A stretch of DNA of 64,000 nt, taken from assembly GCA_029972225.1 (NCBI GenBank), contig CP124756.1:372001-436000 (forward strand), in the 5' to 3' direction. Position 1 is the stretch's first letter. Each line of letters starts with the position of its first letter. Made by a program: the position numbers and the translations under genes. This DNA comes from Candidatus Thiothrix putei (GTDB lineage Bacteria; Pseudomonadota; Gammaproteobacteria; Thiotrichales; Thiotrichaceae). Below the pieces are notes generated by a model. That model did not search any database. It saw only the letters and a program-made list of their open reading frames with translations, and was not told the DNA's origin. Below are positions 54,680 to 63,374 of this stretch, in pieces.

Positions 54680-55053
54680 TGTTTGCCCCCGCCGCCACCG
54701 CCCGCATCTGGCTATGCACCCAAGCCACCGACATGCGCAAAAGCTTTACGGGGCTGACCGCTTTGGTGAAAAACCAGTTAGGGCAAAATCCCCTGAGTGG
54801 GCATTATTTCGTGTTTGTGAACCTGCGTAAAACCCAGATGAAGATCCTCTATTTTGAACCCAGCGGCTATTGCTTATGGAGCCAACGCTTGGAGCAGGGG
54901 CAATACCGGGTGCAGCCGACAACTAGCGGGCAGCGCGAACTGACCCGGACGGATTTGCAGTTGATTTTAGCAGGCATTGAGGTGCAAAAATCCAGACAAT
55001 TCAAGCGTTACCAGTATCCTGTGCAGCCACATTCTGGTATAACAAGCCCATGA
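54679..55053 (+). CDS. tnpB: IS66 TnpB (Orf2-like), copy 3
   Basis: 124 aa; differs from copy 1 near the C-terminus (HSGITSP versus HSGTISP). Confidence 0.88.
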   Translation: MFAPAATARIWLCTQATDMRKSFTGLTALVKNQLGQNPLSGHYFVFVNLRKTQMKILYFEPSGYCLWSQRLEQGQYRVQPTTSGQRELTRTDLQLILAGIEVQKSRQFKRYQYPVQPHSGITSP

Positions 55054-56690
55054 TTTTAAAGCCATCCACCCCGTCTGACACCAGCGTTCCCATGCCGCCG
55101 ATTGTGGCGGAAATGCTGGCGTTGCGTGAGGAAAATGCGGGGTTACGTGCAGACAATGCCGTCCTGCAACAGGCAGTTTCTGAATTAAAACGCCAACTGG
55201 CGTGGTTCAGGCAACAGGTCTTTGGCAGCAAATCGGAAAAGCGTCCGGTTGAGATACCGGTGGCGCAGTTGCCGTTGTTTGCCCCCGCCGCCACCCCGGT
55301 TGCCGCACCCGAGGGTGAAAGCATTACCGTCACCTACCAACGCGGCAAAGCCCCCAAGCTGCGCCCCGATGACTGCGTGAATGACAGCGGGTTACGCTTT
55401 ACCGCCGATGTCCCGGTCAAGGTGATTCACCTCACCCCGCCGGAACTTCAGGGGGAAGAGGCTGACCAGTATGAGGTGATCGGCACCCAGGTGACCCATC
55501 GGGTGGCGCAACGCCCTGCCAGCTACCTGATCCTGCAATACGAGCGCCCCGTCATCAAACGCAAGGGCAGTGCTTCGGCTTCGCTCAGCAACCCACCGCT
55601 TCCCAGCCCTGCACCCGCCAACGTGCTGGAACGTAGTGTCACCGATGTCAGCTTTTTGGTGGGGATGTTGGTGGACAAGTTCCAGTACCACCTGCCGTTG
55701 TACCGCCAGCACCAACGCCTGACCCAGGCGGGGATCACCCTCAGCCGCACGACGCTGACCAATGCGGTGAAACGTGCCATCGACCTGCTCAAACCCATTG
55801 CCGAAGCGCAACTCGCCAGTGTACTGCAAAGCAAGCTGCTGGCGATGGACGAAACCCCCATCAAAGCCAGTCCCGCAGGCAACGGCAAGATGAAGCAAGG
55901 CTACTTCTGGCCGCTGTACGGGGATCAGGACGAAATCGTCTTCACCTTCTCCGCCAGCCGTGGGCGGCAACACATTGAAAAGACCCTTCGCCAACAGTTC
56001 AGCGGCACACTGCTCAGCGACGGTTACCGTGCTTATGCCAGTTACGTCAACGCCAATGACAAGATTACCCATGCCCAATGCTGGGTACACAGCCGTCGCA
56101 CCTTCATTGCCGCCGAAACCGCTGAACCACAAGCAGTACGCCAAGCCCTTGACACTATCGCGGCACTCTATCAGCACGAAGCCCAGATTAACGAGAAAAA
56201 ACTCGACGGGGAAGCCAAACGTACCTACCGCCTCACCCACAGCAAGCCGTTGGTCGACCAGTTCTTTGAATGGTGCCAAACCCAATTACAACGTACCGAT
56301 TTAGTCCCCTCCAACCCGCTGACCAAAGCCCTTGGTTATGTCATCCGCCGCGAACACGAACTGCGCGTGTTTCTGGAAGATCCCGACGTGCCAATGGATA
56401 CCAACCACATCGAACGCGCCCTGCGGCCCATCCCCATGGGCAGGAAAAACTGGTTGTTCTGCTGGACAGAACTCGGCGCGGAACACGTGGGCATCATCCA
56501 AAGCCTGATCACCACCTGCCGCCTGCATGACATTAACCCGTATGTCTATCTGATGGATGTTCTGTTGCGCGTTAGTGAGCATCCCGCTTCTCAGGTGCAA
56601 GACCTTACGCCAAGATGTTGGAAACAACGGTTTGCGGATAAGCCATTGCGCTCGGATTTGTTTGCGGATATCAACGACGGGCTAGAATGA
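55050..56690 (+). CDS. tnpC: IS66 transposase TnpC, copy 3 (546 aa)
   Basis: Long form with intact DDE blocks (LLAMDETPIKAS, LLSDGYRAYAS, DTNHIERALRP). It carries AWFRQQVFG where copy 1 has VWFRQQVFG. Confidence 0.9.
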   Translation: MILKPSTPSDTSVPMPPIVAEMLALREENAGLRADNAVLQQAVSELKRQLAWFRQQVFGSKSEKRPVEIPVAQLPLFAPAATPVAAPEGESITVTYQRGKAPKLRPDDCVNDSGLRFTADVPVKVIHLTPPELQGEEADQYEVIGTQVTHRVAQRPASYLILQYERPVIKRKGSASASLSNPPLPSPAPANVLERSVTDVSFLVGMLVDKFQYHLPLYRQHQRLTQAGITLSRTTLTNAVKRAIDLLKPIAEAQLASVLQSKLLAMDETPIKASPAGNGKMKQGYFWPLYGDQDEIVFTFSASRGRQHIEKTLRQQFSGTLLSDGYRAYASYVNANDKITHAQCWVHSRRTFIAAETAEPQAVRQALDTIAALYQHEAQINEKKLDGEAKRTYRLTHSKPLVDQFFEWCQTQLQRTDLVPSNPLTKALGYVIRREHELRVFLEDPDVPMDTNHIERALRPIPMGRKNWLFCWTELGAEHVGIIQSLITTCRLHDINPYVYLMDVLLRVSEHPASQVQDLTPRCWKQRFADKPLRSDLFADINDGLE

Positions 56691-56698
56691 CCGTTTAC

Positions 56699-57900
56699 CA
56701 TTCAAAGAACTGGTCGACCAACGGCTTGCTGTGGGTGAGGCGGTAGGTACGTTTGGCTTCCCCGTCGAGTTTTTTCTCGTTAATCCGGGCTTCGTGCTGA
56801 TAGAGTGCCGCGATAGTGTCAAGGGCTTGGCGTACTGCTTGTGGTTCAGCGGTTTCGGCGGCAATGAAGGTGCGACGGCTGTGTACCCAGCATTGGGCAT
56901 GGGTAATCTTGTCATTGGCGTTGACGTAACTGGCATAAGCACGGTAACCGTCGCTGAGCAGTGTGCCGCTGAACTGTTGGCGAAGGGTCTTTTCAATGTG
57001 TTGCCGCCCACGGCTGGCGGAGAAGGTGAAGACGATTTCGTCCTGATCCCCGTACAGCGGCCAGAAGTAGCCTTGCTTCATCTTGCCGTTGCCTGCGGGG
57101 CTGGCTTTGATGGGGGTTTCGTCCATCGCCAGCAGCTTGCTTTGCAGTACACTGGCGAGTTGCGCTTCGGCAATGGGTTTGAGCAGGTCGATGGCACGTT
57201 TCACCGCATTGGTCAGCGTCGTGCGGCTGAGGGTGATCCCCGCTTGGGTCAGGCGTTGGTGCTGGCGGTACAACGGCAGGTGGTACTGGAACTTGTCCAC
57301 CAACATCCCCACCAAAAAGCTGACATCGGTGACACTACGTTCCAGCACGTTGGCGGGTGCAGGGCTGGGAAGTGGTGGGTTGCTGAGCGAAGCCGAAGCA
57401 CTGCCCTTACGTTTGATGACCGGGCGCTCGTATTGCAGGATCAGGTAGCTGGCAGGGCGTTGCGCCACCCGATGGGTCACCTGGGTGCCGATCACCTCAT
57501 ACTGGTCAGCCTCTTCCCCCTGAAGTTCCGGCGGGGTGAGGTGAATCACCTTGACCGGGACATCGGCGGTAAAGCGTAACCCGCTGTCATTCACGCAGTC
57601 ATCGGGGCGCAGCTTGGGGGCTTTGCCGCGTTGGTAGGTGACGGTAATGCTTTCACCCTCGGGTGCGGCAACCGGGGTGGCGGCGGGGGCAAACAACGGC
57701 AACTGCGCCACCGGTATCTCAACCGGACGCTTTTCCGATTTGCTGCCAAAGACATGTTGCCTGAACCACGCTAATTGGCGTTTTAATTCGGCTATATCCT
57801 GTTTCAGGGCAGCATTTTCCTCACGCAACGCCAGCATTTCCGCCACAATCGGCGGCATGGGAACGCTGGTGTCAGACGGGGTGGATGGCTTTAAAATCAT
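56699..57900 (-). pseudogene. tnpC: IS66 tnpC of copy 2, 5' fragment
   Basis: MILKPSTPSDTSVPMPPIVA to LVDQFFEW. Short coiled-coil form (ENAALKQDIAELKRQ). Includes the first two catalytic Asp blocks but lacks the Glu block. Confidence 0.88.
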
Positions 57901-58271
57901 GGGCTTATTGTACCAGAATGTGGCTGCACAGGATACTGGTAACGCTTGAATTGTCTGGATTTTTGCACCTCAATGCCCGCCAAAATCAACTGCAAATCCG
58001 TCCGGGTCAGTTCGCGCTGCCCGCTAGTTGTCGGCTGCACCCGGTATTGGCCCTGCTCCAGGCGTTGGCTCCATAAGCAATAGCCGCCGGGTTCAAAATA
58101 GAGGATCTTCATCTGGGTTTTACGCAGGTTCACAAACACGAAATAATGCCCACTCAGGGGATTTTGCCCTAACTGGTTTTTCACCAAAGCGGTCAGCCCC
58201 GTAAAGCTTTTGCGCATGTCGGTGGCTTGGGTGCATAGCCAGATGCGGGCGGTGGCTGCGGGGGCAAACAT
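57897..58271 (-). CDS. tnpB: IS66 TnpB (Orf2-like), copy 2
   Basis: 124 aa, intact; overlaps tnpC by four bases. One residue difference (EPGGYCLW for EPSGYCLW). Confidence 0.87.
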   Translation of the reverse strand: MFAPAATARIWLCTQATDMRKSFTGLTALVKNQLGQNPLSGHYFVFVNLRKTQMKILYFEPGGYCLWSQRLEQGQYRVQPTTSGQRELTRTDLQLILAGIEVQKSRQFKRYQYPVQPHSGTISP

Positions 58272-58561
58272 CAGCGTTGGCTCAGGCGTAGTTCAACACC
58301 ATTCCCCAAACTCAGCACAATGTGCCAGCCTTGCCCCAGTGCGGCATGACCCGCCGATAATGCTCCCAAGTCGATGAAGGTATTGGCGGGAACGGCTGGT
58401 TCCTCCACGCCATCTGCGGAGCGTAGACGCTGCCGCCATTGGCAAAAACTGGCGTAACCGATACTGTGCTGTTCACAAAATGCCGGGGCGGATAAGCCGC
58501 TGGCTTGCCATTGGCTAATGAGGGTTTGCCATTCGCTGGCGCGGCGGTGAGGGCGTTTCAT
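58271..58561 (-). CDS. tnpA: IS66 TnpA accessory protein, copy 2
   Basis: 96 aa, same sequence as in the other copies. Confidence 0.85.
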   Translation of the reverse strand: MKRPHRRASEWQTLISQWQASGLSAPAFCEQHSIGYASFCQWRQRLRSADGVEEPAVPANTFIDLGALSAGHAALGQGWHIVLSLGNGVELRLSQR

Positions 58562-58646
58562 TGAGGTTTCCTTCGGTTGTTCAGGTTGGAAACCAGTTTA
58601 GGACGTGGAAATCGCGAGGGCTAGACGTGCTGAAATGGTCGCTTAC

Positions 58647-59315
58647 AGCAGTATAGAGTTCTGGGTATGAATTTGGTGTGTCATCAATAGAATCAATATC
58701 AGAAATAGGTAATGAGAGTTTTGATGCTATCAACGCCTGCCCTTCAATCAAATGCTGTATTCCTATATTTAGAAATTTCGGTTCAGTTGCTTTAATAACA
58801 GCTTTACACCATTTTGCGATATATCGTGCAACACCCTCTCTTGTTTTGTCATTATCAATTGATTCTAGTGAGATAAGAAACGATTTACCAAACTCCCACT
58901 TTTTTCCTTTACTAAGATGTGAGAAAAATAATGTATTTTCCCAGCTTTCAATATTTTGCAATAAATCAACAAGCCTAAATACTGAACGGTAAGAGTGTTT
59001 CTGAATGGCATGTATTAATTCATGATTTCCAATCTCAAATAACTTAAAAATCGTCTTTAGTTCTGGAAAGTCATTTAATATTGATTCATTTATTTCTTTA
59101 TTATCGTACATGGCTGGGTGGTTTTCAATTTCTTTAATTATCTCCTGATTTTTTTTGAAAAAATCTCTTGATAAAAATGGAATATTGATTTGGGAGTCTG
59201 TTAGTTTTATACCAGCAGTTAATCCATCAATTTCCAGTGTTGAATTTAGAAAACCAATTGATATTTTTGATCTGAATTTATCATAGTTCTTGATAGCATC
59301 TTGAACATTGTTCAT
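58647..59315 (-). pseudogene. gene X, fragment 1 (5' end) of a 560-codon AT-rich gene
   Basis: Native start MNNVQDAIKNYDKFRSKISI with GGAGAA about nine bases upstream. Residues 1-223 are soluble and mostly helical (KNQEIIKEIENHPAM, GNHELIHAIQKHSYRSVFRL, VARYIAKWCKAVIKATEP), ending SYPELYTA at the IS66 edge; the next codons (VSDHFSTSSPR) are IS. Joining 59315-58647, 53861-53554, 52167-51782 and 48016-47697 gives 1683 bases: 560 codons plus stop without any frame break. Much lower GC than the flanks suggests horizontal acquisition. I do not recognise a family. Gene Y follows it in an operon. Confidence 0.75.
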
Positions 59316-59381
59316 ATTAATGTGTTCTCCAATGGCAGTTTCTTTGTCGACAAGATAGATTGAGAAGCTAAAAGTTTATTA

Positions 59382-59441
59382 GGCGGCGTTCTGGAATATC
59401 AGGATAAGAAGCCTGCGCTCAATCACTGCGCACACGCCGCC
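59382..59441. repeat. GC-rich palindrome upstream of gene X
   Basis: GGCGGCGT (59382-59389) and ACGCCGCC (59434-59441), with inner TGCGC and GCGCA arms. This is the main feature of the gene-free stretch 59316-59641; the rest, including CGCCTAGCGTTCGCCTAG at 59451-59468, is otherwise unexplained. Together with the palindrome at 45.7 kb it brackets genes X and Y. Confidence 0.35.
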
Positions 59442-59726
59442 GATATGGTTCGCCTAGCGTTCGCCTAGTCTGGGATTGTCGTTGCTGCCTTCTGATTCAC
59501 GCCTGCCGTACATACACCGATGCCATACGGAGAATCGCTGACACGCTACCGCCCTACTGCGTCGAAACCAGCATAGGGTCAGTCGCGTGTTGTTATGATT
59601 GGTATGGCGTGTGTTGGGTTGTCGCCAATGCTTGACGAATGGTAAGCGACCATTTCAGCACGTCTAGCCCTCGCGATTTCCACGTCCTAAACTGGTTTCC
59701 AACCTGAACAACCGAAGGAAACCTCA

Positions 59727-60017
59727 ATGAAACGCCCTCACCGCCGCGCCAGCGAATGGCAAACCCTCATTAGCCAATGGCAAGCCAGCGGCTTATCCGC
59801 CCCGGCATTTTGTGAACAGCACAGTATCGGTTACGCCAGTTTTTGCCAATGGCGGCAGCGTCTACGCTCCGCAGATGGCGTGGAGGAACCAGCCGTTCCC
59901 GCCAATACCTTCATCGACTTGGGAGCATTATCGGCGGGTCATGCCGCGCTGGGGCAAGGCTGGCACATTGTGCTGAGTTTGGGGAATGGTGTTGAACTAC
60001 GCCTGAGCCAACGCTGA
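59727..60017 (+). CDS. tnpA: IS66 TnpA accessory protein, copy 4
   Basis: 96 aa, same as the other copies; one-base overlap with tnpB. Confidence 0.85.
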   Translation: MKRPHRRASEWQTLISQWQASGLSAPAFCEQHSIGYASFCQWRQRLRSADGVEEPAVPANTFIDLGALSAGHAALGQGWHIVLSLGNGVELRLSQR

Positions 60018-60391
60018 TGTTTGCCCCCGCAGCCACCGCCCGCATCTGGCTATGCACCCAAGCCACCGACATGCGCAAAAGCTTTACGGGGCTGACCGCT
60101 TTGGTGAAAAACCAGTTAGGGCAAAATCCCCTGAGTGGGCATTATTTCGTGTTTGTGAACCTACGTAAAACCCAGATGAAGATCCTCTATTTTGAACCCA
60201 GCGGCTATTGCTTATGGAGCCAACGCCTGGAGCAGGGCCAATACCGGGTGCAGCCGACAACCAGCGGGCAGCGCGAACTGACCCGGACGGATTTGCAGTT
60301 GATTTTGGCGGGCATTGAGGTGCAAAAATCCAGACAATTCAAGCGTTACCAGTATCCTGTGCAGCCACATTCTGGTACAATAAGCCCATGA
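60017..60391 (+). CDS. tnpB: IS66 TnpB (Orf2-like), copy 4
   Basis: 124 aa, same as copy 1; four-base overlap with tnpC. Confidence 0.88.
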   Translation: MFAPAATARIWLCTQATDMRKSFTGLTALVKNQLGQNPLSGHYFVFVNLRKTQMKILYFEPSGYCLWSQRLEQGQYRVQPTTSGQRELTRTDLQLILAGIEVQKSRQFKRYQYPVQPHSGTISP

Positions 60392-62007
60392 TTTTAAAGC
60401 CATCCACCCCGTCTGACACCAGCGTTCCCATGCCGCCGATTGTGGCGGAAATGCTGGCGTTGCGTGAGGAAAATGCTGCCCTGAAACAGGATATAGCTGA
60501 ATTGAAACGCCAATTGGCGTGGTTCAGGCAACATGTCTTTGGCAGCAAATCGGAAAAGCGTCCGGTTGAGATACCGGTGGCGCAGTTGCCGTTGTTTGCC
60601 CCCGCCGCCGCCCCGGTTGCCGCACCCGAGGGTGAAAGCATTACCGTCACCTACCAACGCGGTAAAGCCCCCAAGCTGCGCCCGGATGACTGCGTGAATG
60701 ACAGCGGGTTACGCTTTACCGCCGATGTCCCGGTCAAGGTGATTCACCTCACCCCGCCGGAACTTCAGGGGGAAGAGGCTGACCAGTATGAGGTGATCGG
60801 CACCCAGGTGACCCATCGGGTGGCGCAACGCCCTGCCAGCTACCTCATCCTGCAATACGAGCGCCCGGTCATCAAACGTAAGGGCAGTGCTTCGGCTTCG
60901 CTCAGCAACCCACCACTTCCCAGCCCTGCACCCGCCAACGTGCTGGAACGTAGTGTCACCGATGTCAGCTTTTTGGTGGGGATGTTGGTGGACAAGTTCC
61001 AGTACCACCTGCCGTTGTACCGCCAGCACCAACGCCTGACCCAAGCGGGGATCACCCTCAGCCGCACGACGCTGACCAATGCGGTGAAACGTGCCATCGA
61101 CCTGCTCAAACCCATTGCCGAAGCGCAACTCGCCAGTGTACTGCAAAGCAAGCTGCTGGCGATGGACGAAACCCCCATCAAAGCCAGCCCCGCAGGCAAC
61201 GGCAAGATGAAGCAAGGCTACTTCTGGCCGCTGTACGGGGATCAGGACGAAATCGTCTTCACCTTCTCCGCCAGCCGTGGGCGGCAACACATTGAAAAGA
61301 CTCTTCGCCAACAGTTCAGCGGCACACTGCTCAGCGACGGTTACCGTGCTTATGCCAGTTACGTCAACGCCAATGACAAGATTACCCATGCCCAATGCTG
61401 GGTACACAGCCGTCGCACCTTCATTGCCGCCGAAACCGCTGAACCACAAGCAGTACGCCAAGCCCTTGACACTATCGCGGCACTCTATCAGCACGAAGCC
61501 CAGATTAACGAGAAAAAACTCGACGGGGAAGCCAAACGTACCTACCGCCTCACCCACAGCAAGCCGTTGGTCGACCAGTTCTTTGAATGGTGCCAAACCC
61601 AATTACAACGTACCGATTTAATCCCCTCCAACCCGCTGACCAAAGCCCTTGGTTATGTCATCCGCCGCGAACACGAACTGCGCGTGTTTCTGGAAGATCC
61701 CGACGTGCCAATGGATACCAACCACATCGAACGCGCCCTGCGGCCCATCCCCATGGGCAGGAAAAACTGGTTGTTCTGCTGGACAGAACTCGGCGCGGAA
61801 CACGTGGGCATCATCCAAAGCCTGATCACCACCTGCCGCCTGCATGACATTAACCCGTATGTCTATCTGATGGATGTTCTGTTGCGCGTTAGTGAGCATC
61901 CCGCTTCTCAGGTGCAAGACCTTACGCCAAGATGTTGGAAACAACGGTTTGCGGATAAGCCATTGCGCTCGGATTTGTTTGCGGATATCAACGACGGGCT
62001 AGAATGA
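60388..62007 (+). CDS. tnpC: IS66 transposase TnpC, copy 4 (539 aa, short coiled coil)
   Basis: Same DDE blocks as the long form but seven residues shorter near residue 30 (ENAALKQDIAELKRQLAWF), the same variant as copy 2. Confidence 0.9.
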   Translation: MILKPSTPSDTSVPMPPIVAEMLALREENAALKQDIAELKRQLAWFRQHVFGSKSEKRPVEIPVAQLPLFAPAAAPVAAPEGESITVTYQRGKAPKLRPDDCVNDSGLRFTADVPVKVIHLTPPELQGEEADQYEVIGTQVTHRVAQRPASYLILQYERPVIKRKGSASASLSNPPLPSPAPANVLERSVTDVSFLVGMLVDKFQYHLPLYRQHQRLTQAGITLSRTTLTNAVKRAIDLLKPIAEAQLASVLQSKLLAMDETPIKASPAGNGKMKQGYFWPLYGDQDEIVFTFSASRGRQHIEKTLRQQFSGTLLSDGYRAYASYVNANDKITHAQCWVHSRRTFIAAETAEPQAVRQALDTIAALYQHEAQINEKKLDGEAKRTYRLTHSKPLVDQFFEWCQTQLQRTDLIPSNPLTKALGYVIRREHELRVFLEDPDVPMDTNHIERALRPIPMGRKNWLFCWTELGAEHVGIIQSLITTCRLHDINPYVYLMDVLLRVSEHPASQVQDLTPRCWKQRFADKPLRSDLFADINDGLE

Positions 62008-62133
62008 CCGTTTACGACGAATTGCCTGAAACTCTATCATAAGTTAGTAAAAAATACCCACTAATAACGCCCGCATTCGTGTTTATATGCGTCAACATCA
62101 ACCTCTTCGACACCCGAAACACGATGTTTACCT

Positions 62134-62165
62134 TGCAAATTGGGGAGTATGTTCCATAATTTGCA
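62134..62165. promoter_or_regulatory. inverted repeat before DUF4143 gene (operator candidate 3)
   Basis: TGCAAATT (62134-62141) and AATTTGCA (62158-62165), 16-base spacer, one base before ATG 62167. The left arm context ACCTTGCAAAT resembles ACCTTGTAAT of site 1. Confidence 0.55.
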
Positions 62166-62166
62166 G

Positions 62167-63336
62167 ATGATTACCCGACAGCTATACCCACACCTTGTTG
62201 AAAATTTGGCACAATTTCCCGCAGTAGCCTTACTGGGGCCGCGTCAGGCCGGTAAGACAACGCTGGCGGAAGTGCTGTGCGCACAGCGTGAATCCTGCCT
62301 TTACCTTGATCTGGAAAGCCCGACTGACCGCAATAAGTTGCTTGATCCTGAAGCCTATTTGAGTCAGCACGAAGACAAGCTGGTGATTCTGGATGAGGTG
62401 CAACGTTTGCCAGAACTGTTCCAGCCGTTACGCAGCCTGATTGATCGCGGCAGGAAAAAAGGGCTGGATCACGGACGCTTCTTGTTACTGGGGTCTGCCT
62501 CCGGTGATTTGCTGCGGCAATCGGGTGAAAGCCTCGCGGGGCGGATTGCGTATCTGGAATTGCCACCGTTTCAGGTGCTGGAAACACCACCTACCGCGCA
62601 GGATGTGCTGTGGGTACGCGGCGGTTTCCCCACCAGTTTTCTGGCAGTGAATGACCGGCAAAGTGTCGTCTGGCGGCAAAACCTGATCAGCACTTACCTT
62701 GAACGGGATATTCCTTCTTACGGCACACGCATTCCGGCGGAAACCTTGCAGCGTTTCTGGACAATGCTGGCACACAATCAAGGTGGAATGCTCAACGTGT
62801 CGCAGTTGGGTAAAAACCTAATGGTGGATACCAAAACCGTGAGTCGCTATCTCGATTTATTGGTCGATTTGTTGCTGGTAAGACGGGTATTGCCTTGGCA
62901 TAGCAACGTAGGCAAGCGTTTGGTGAAATCCCCCAAGGTGTATATCCGTGACAGTGGTCTGGTTCATGCCTTGCTGGGTATCCACGATGCCGATACCTTG
63001 TTGGGGCATCCCGTGGTGGGTAACAGTTGGGAAGGTTTTTGCATGGAAAACCTGCTGAATGCTGCTCCCTTTAATACCACATCGGGTTTTTACCGCAGCA
63101 GTGCGGGGGCAGAAGTTGATCTGTTGCTGGATATTGCTGGGCAAGGTTTGTGGGCGATCGAAATCAAACGCTCTGCCACAGCCAAGCCGCGCCGTGGTTT
63201 TTATCAGGCGTGTGAAGACCTGCAACCAGCCAAACGTTTGTTGGTGTATCCGGGCAACGAACGCTACCCGATTGGCGAAGGTGTGGAAGTGGTGGGATTG
63301 CGCTTGCTGGCAGAGCAATTGCAGCAGTTAGCGTGA
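62167..63336 (+). CDS. DUF4143 ATPase (AAA_14), copy 3
   Basis: 389 aa. Walker A LLGPRQAGKTTLAE, Walker B LVILDEVQRLPELF, sensor FLLLGSASGDLLRQSGESLA; winged helix (NVSQLGKNLMVDTKTVSRYL); DUF4143 end YRSSAGAEVDLLLD and LWAIEIKRSAT. ATG 62167 fits the family start (MITRQLYPHL) and the palindrome position. GGGGAG is near but badly spaced for ATG 62149, and a TTG at 62140 is also open. Confidence 0.87.
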   Translation: MITRQLYPHLVENLAQFPAVALLGPRQAGKTTLAEVLCAQRESCLYLDLESPTDRNKLLDPEAYLSQHEDKLVILDEVQRLPELFQPLRSLIDRGRKKGLDHGRFLLLGSASGDLLRQSGESLAGRIAYLELPPFQVLETPPTAQDVLWVRGGFPTSFLAVNDRQSVVWRQNLISTYLERDIPSYGTRIPAETLQRFWTMLAHNQGGMLNVSQLGKNLMVDTKTVSRYLDLLVDLLLVRRVLPWHSNVGKRLVKSPKVYIRDSGLVHALLGIHDADTLLGHPVVGNSWEGFCMENLLNAAPFNTTSGFYRSSAGAEVDLLLDIAGQGLWAIEIKRSATAKPRRGFYQACEDLQPAKRLLVYPGNERYPIGEGVEVVGLRLLAEQLQQLA

Positions 63337-63374
63337 TGTTGGGTTAGCCAGTATTTTATTTGCTTGTCATCAAC

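Larger units (their letters stand above)
54304..56698 (+). mobile_element. IS66-family element, copy 3 (2395 bp), nested in copy 2
   Basis: Duplication CATTCAAA at 54296-54303 and 56699-56706 in tnpC of copy 2; orientation opposite to its host. Confidence 0.93.
53870..58646 (-). mobile_element. IS66-family element, copy 2 (2374 bp), interrupted by copy 3
   Basis: Outer ends at 53870 and 58646 with perfect 8-bp duplication AGCAGTAT (53862-53869 and 58647-58654) in gene X. Own sequence is 53870-54303 plus 56707-58646, 2374 bp, once the nested copy is removed. Confidence 0.92.
59642..62015 (+). mobile_element. IS66-family element, copy 4 (2374 bp)
   Basis: Standard ends; flanking GACGAAT is repeated (59634-59640 and 62016-62022), a 7-of-8 match to the expected 8-bp duplication. 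Confidence 0.9.
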
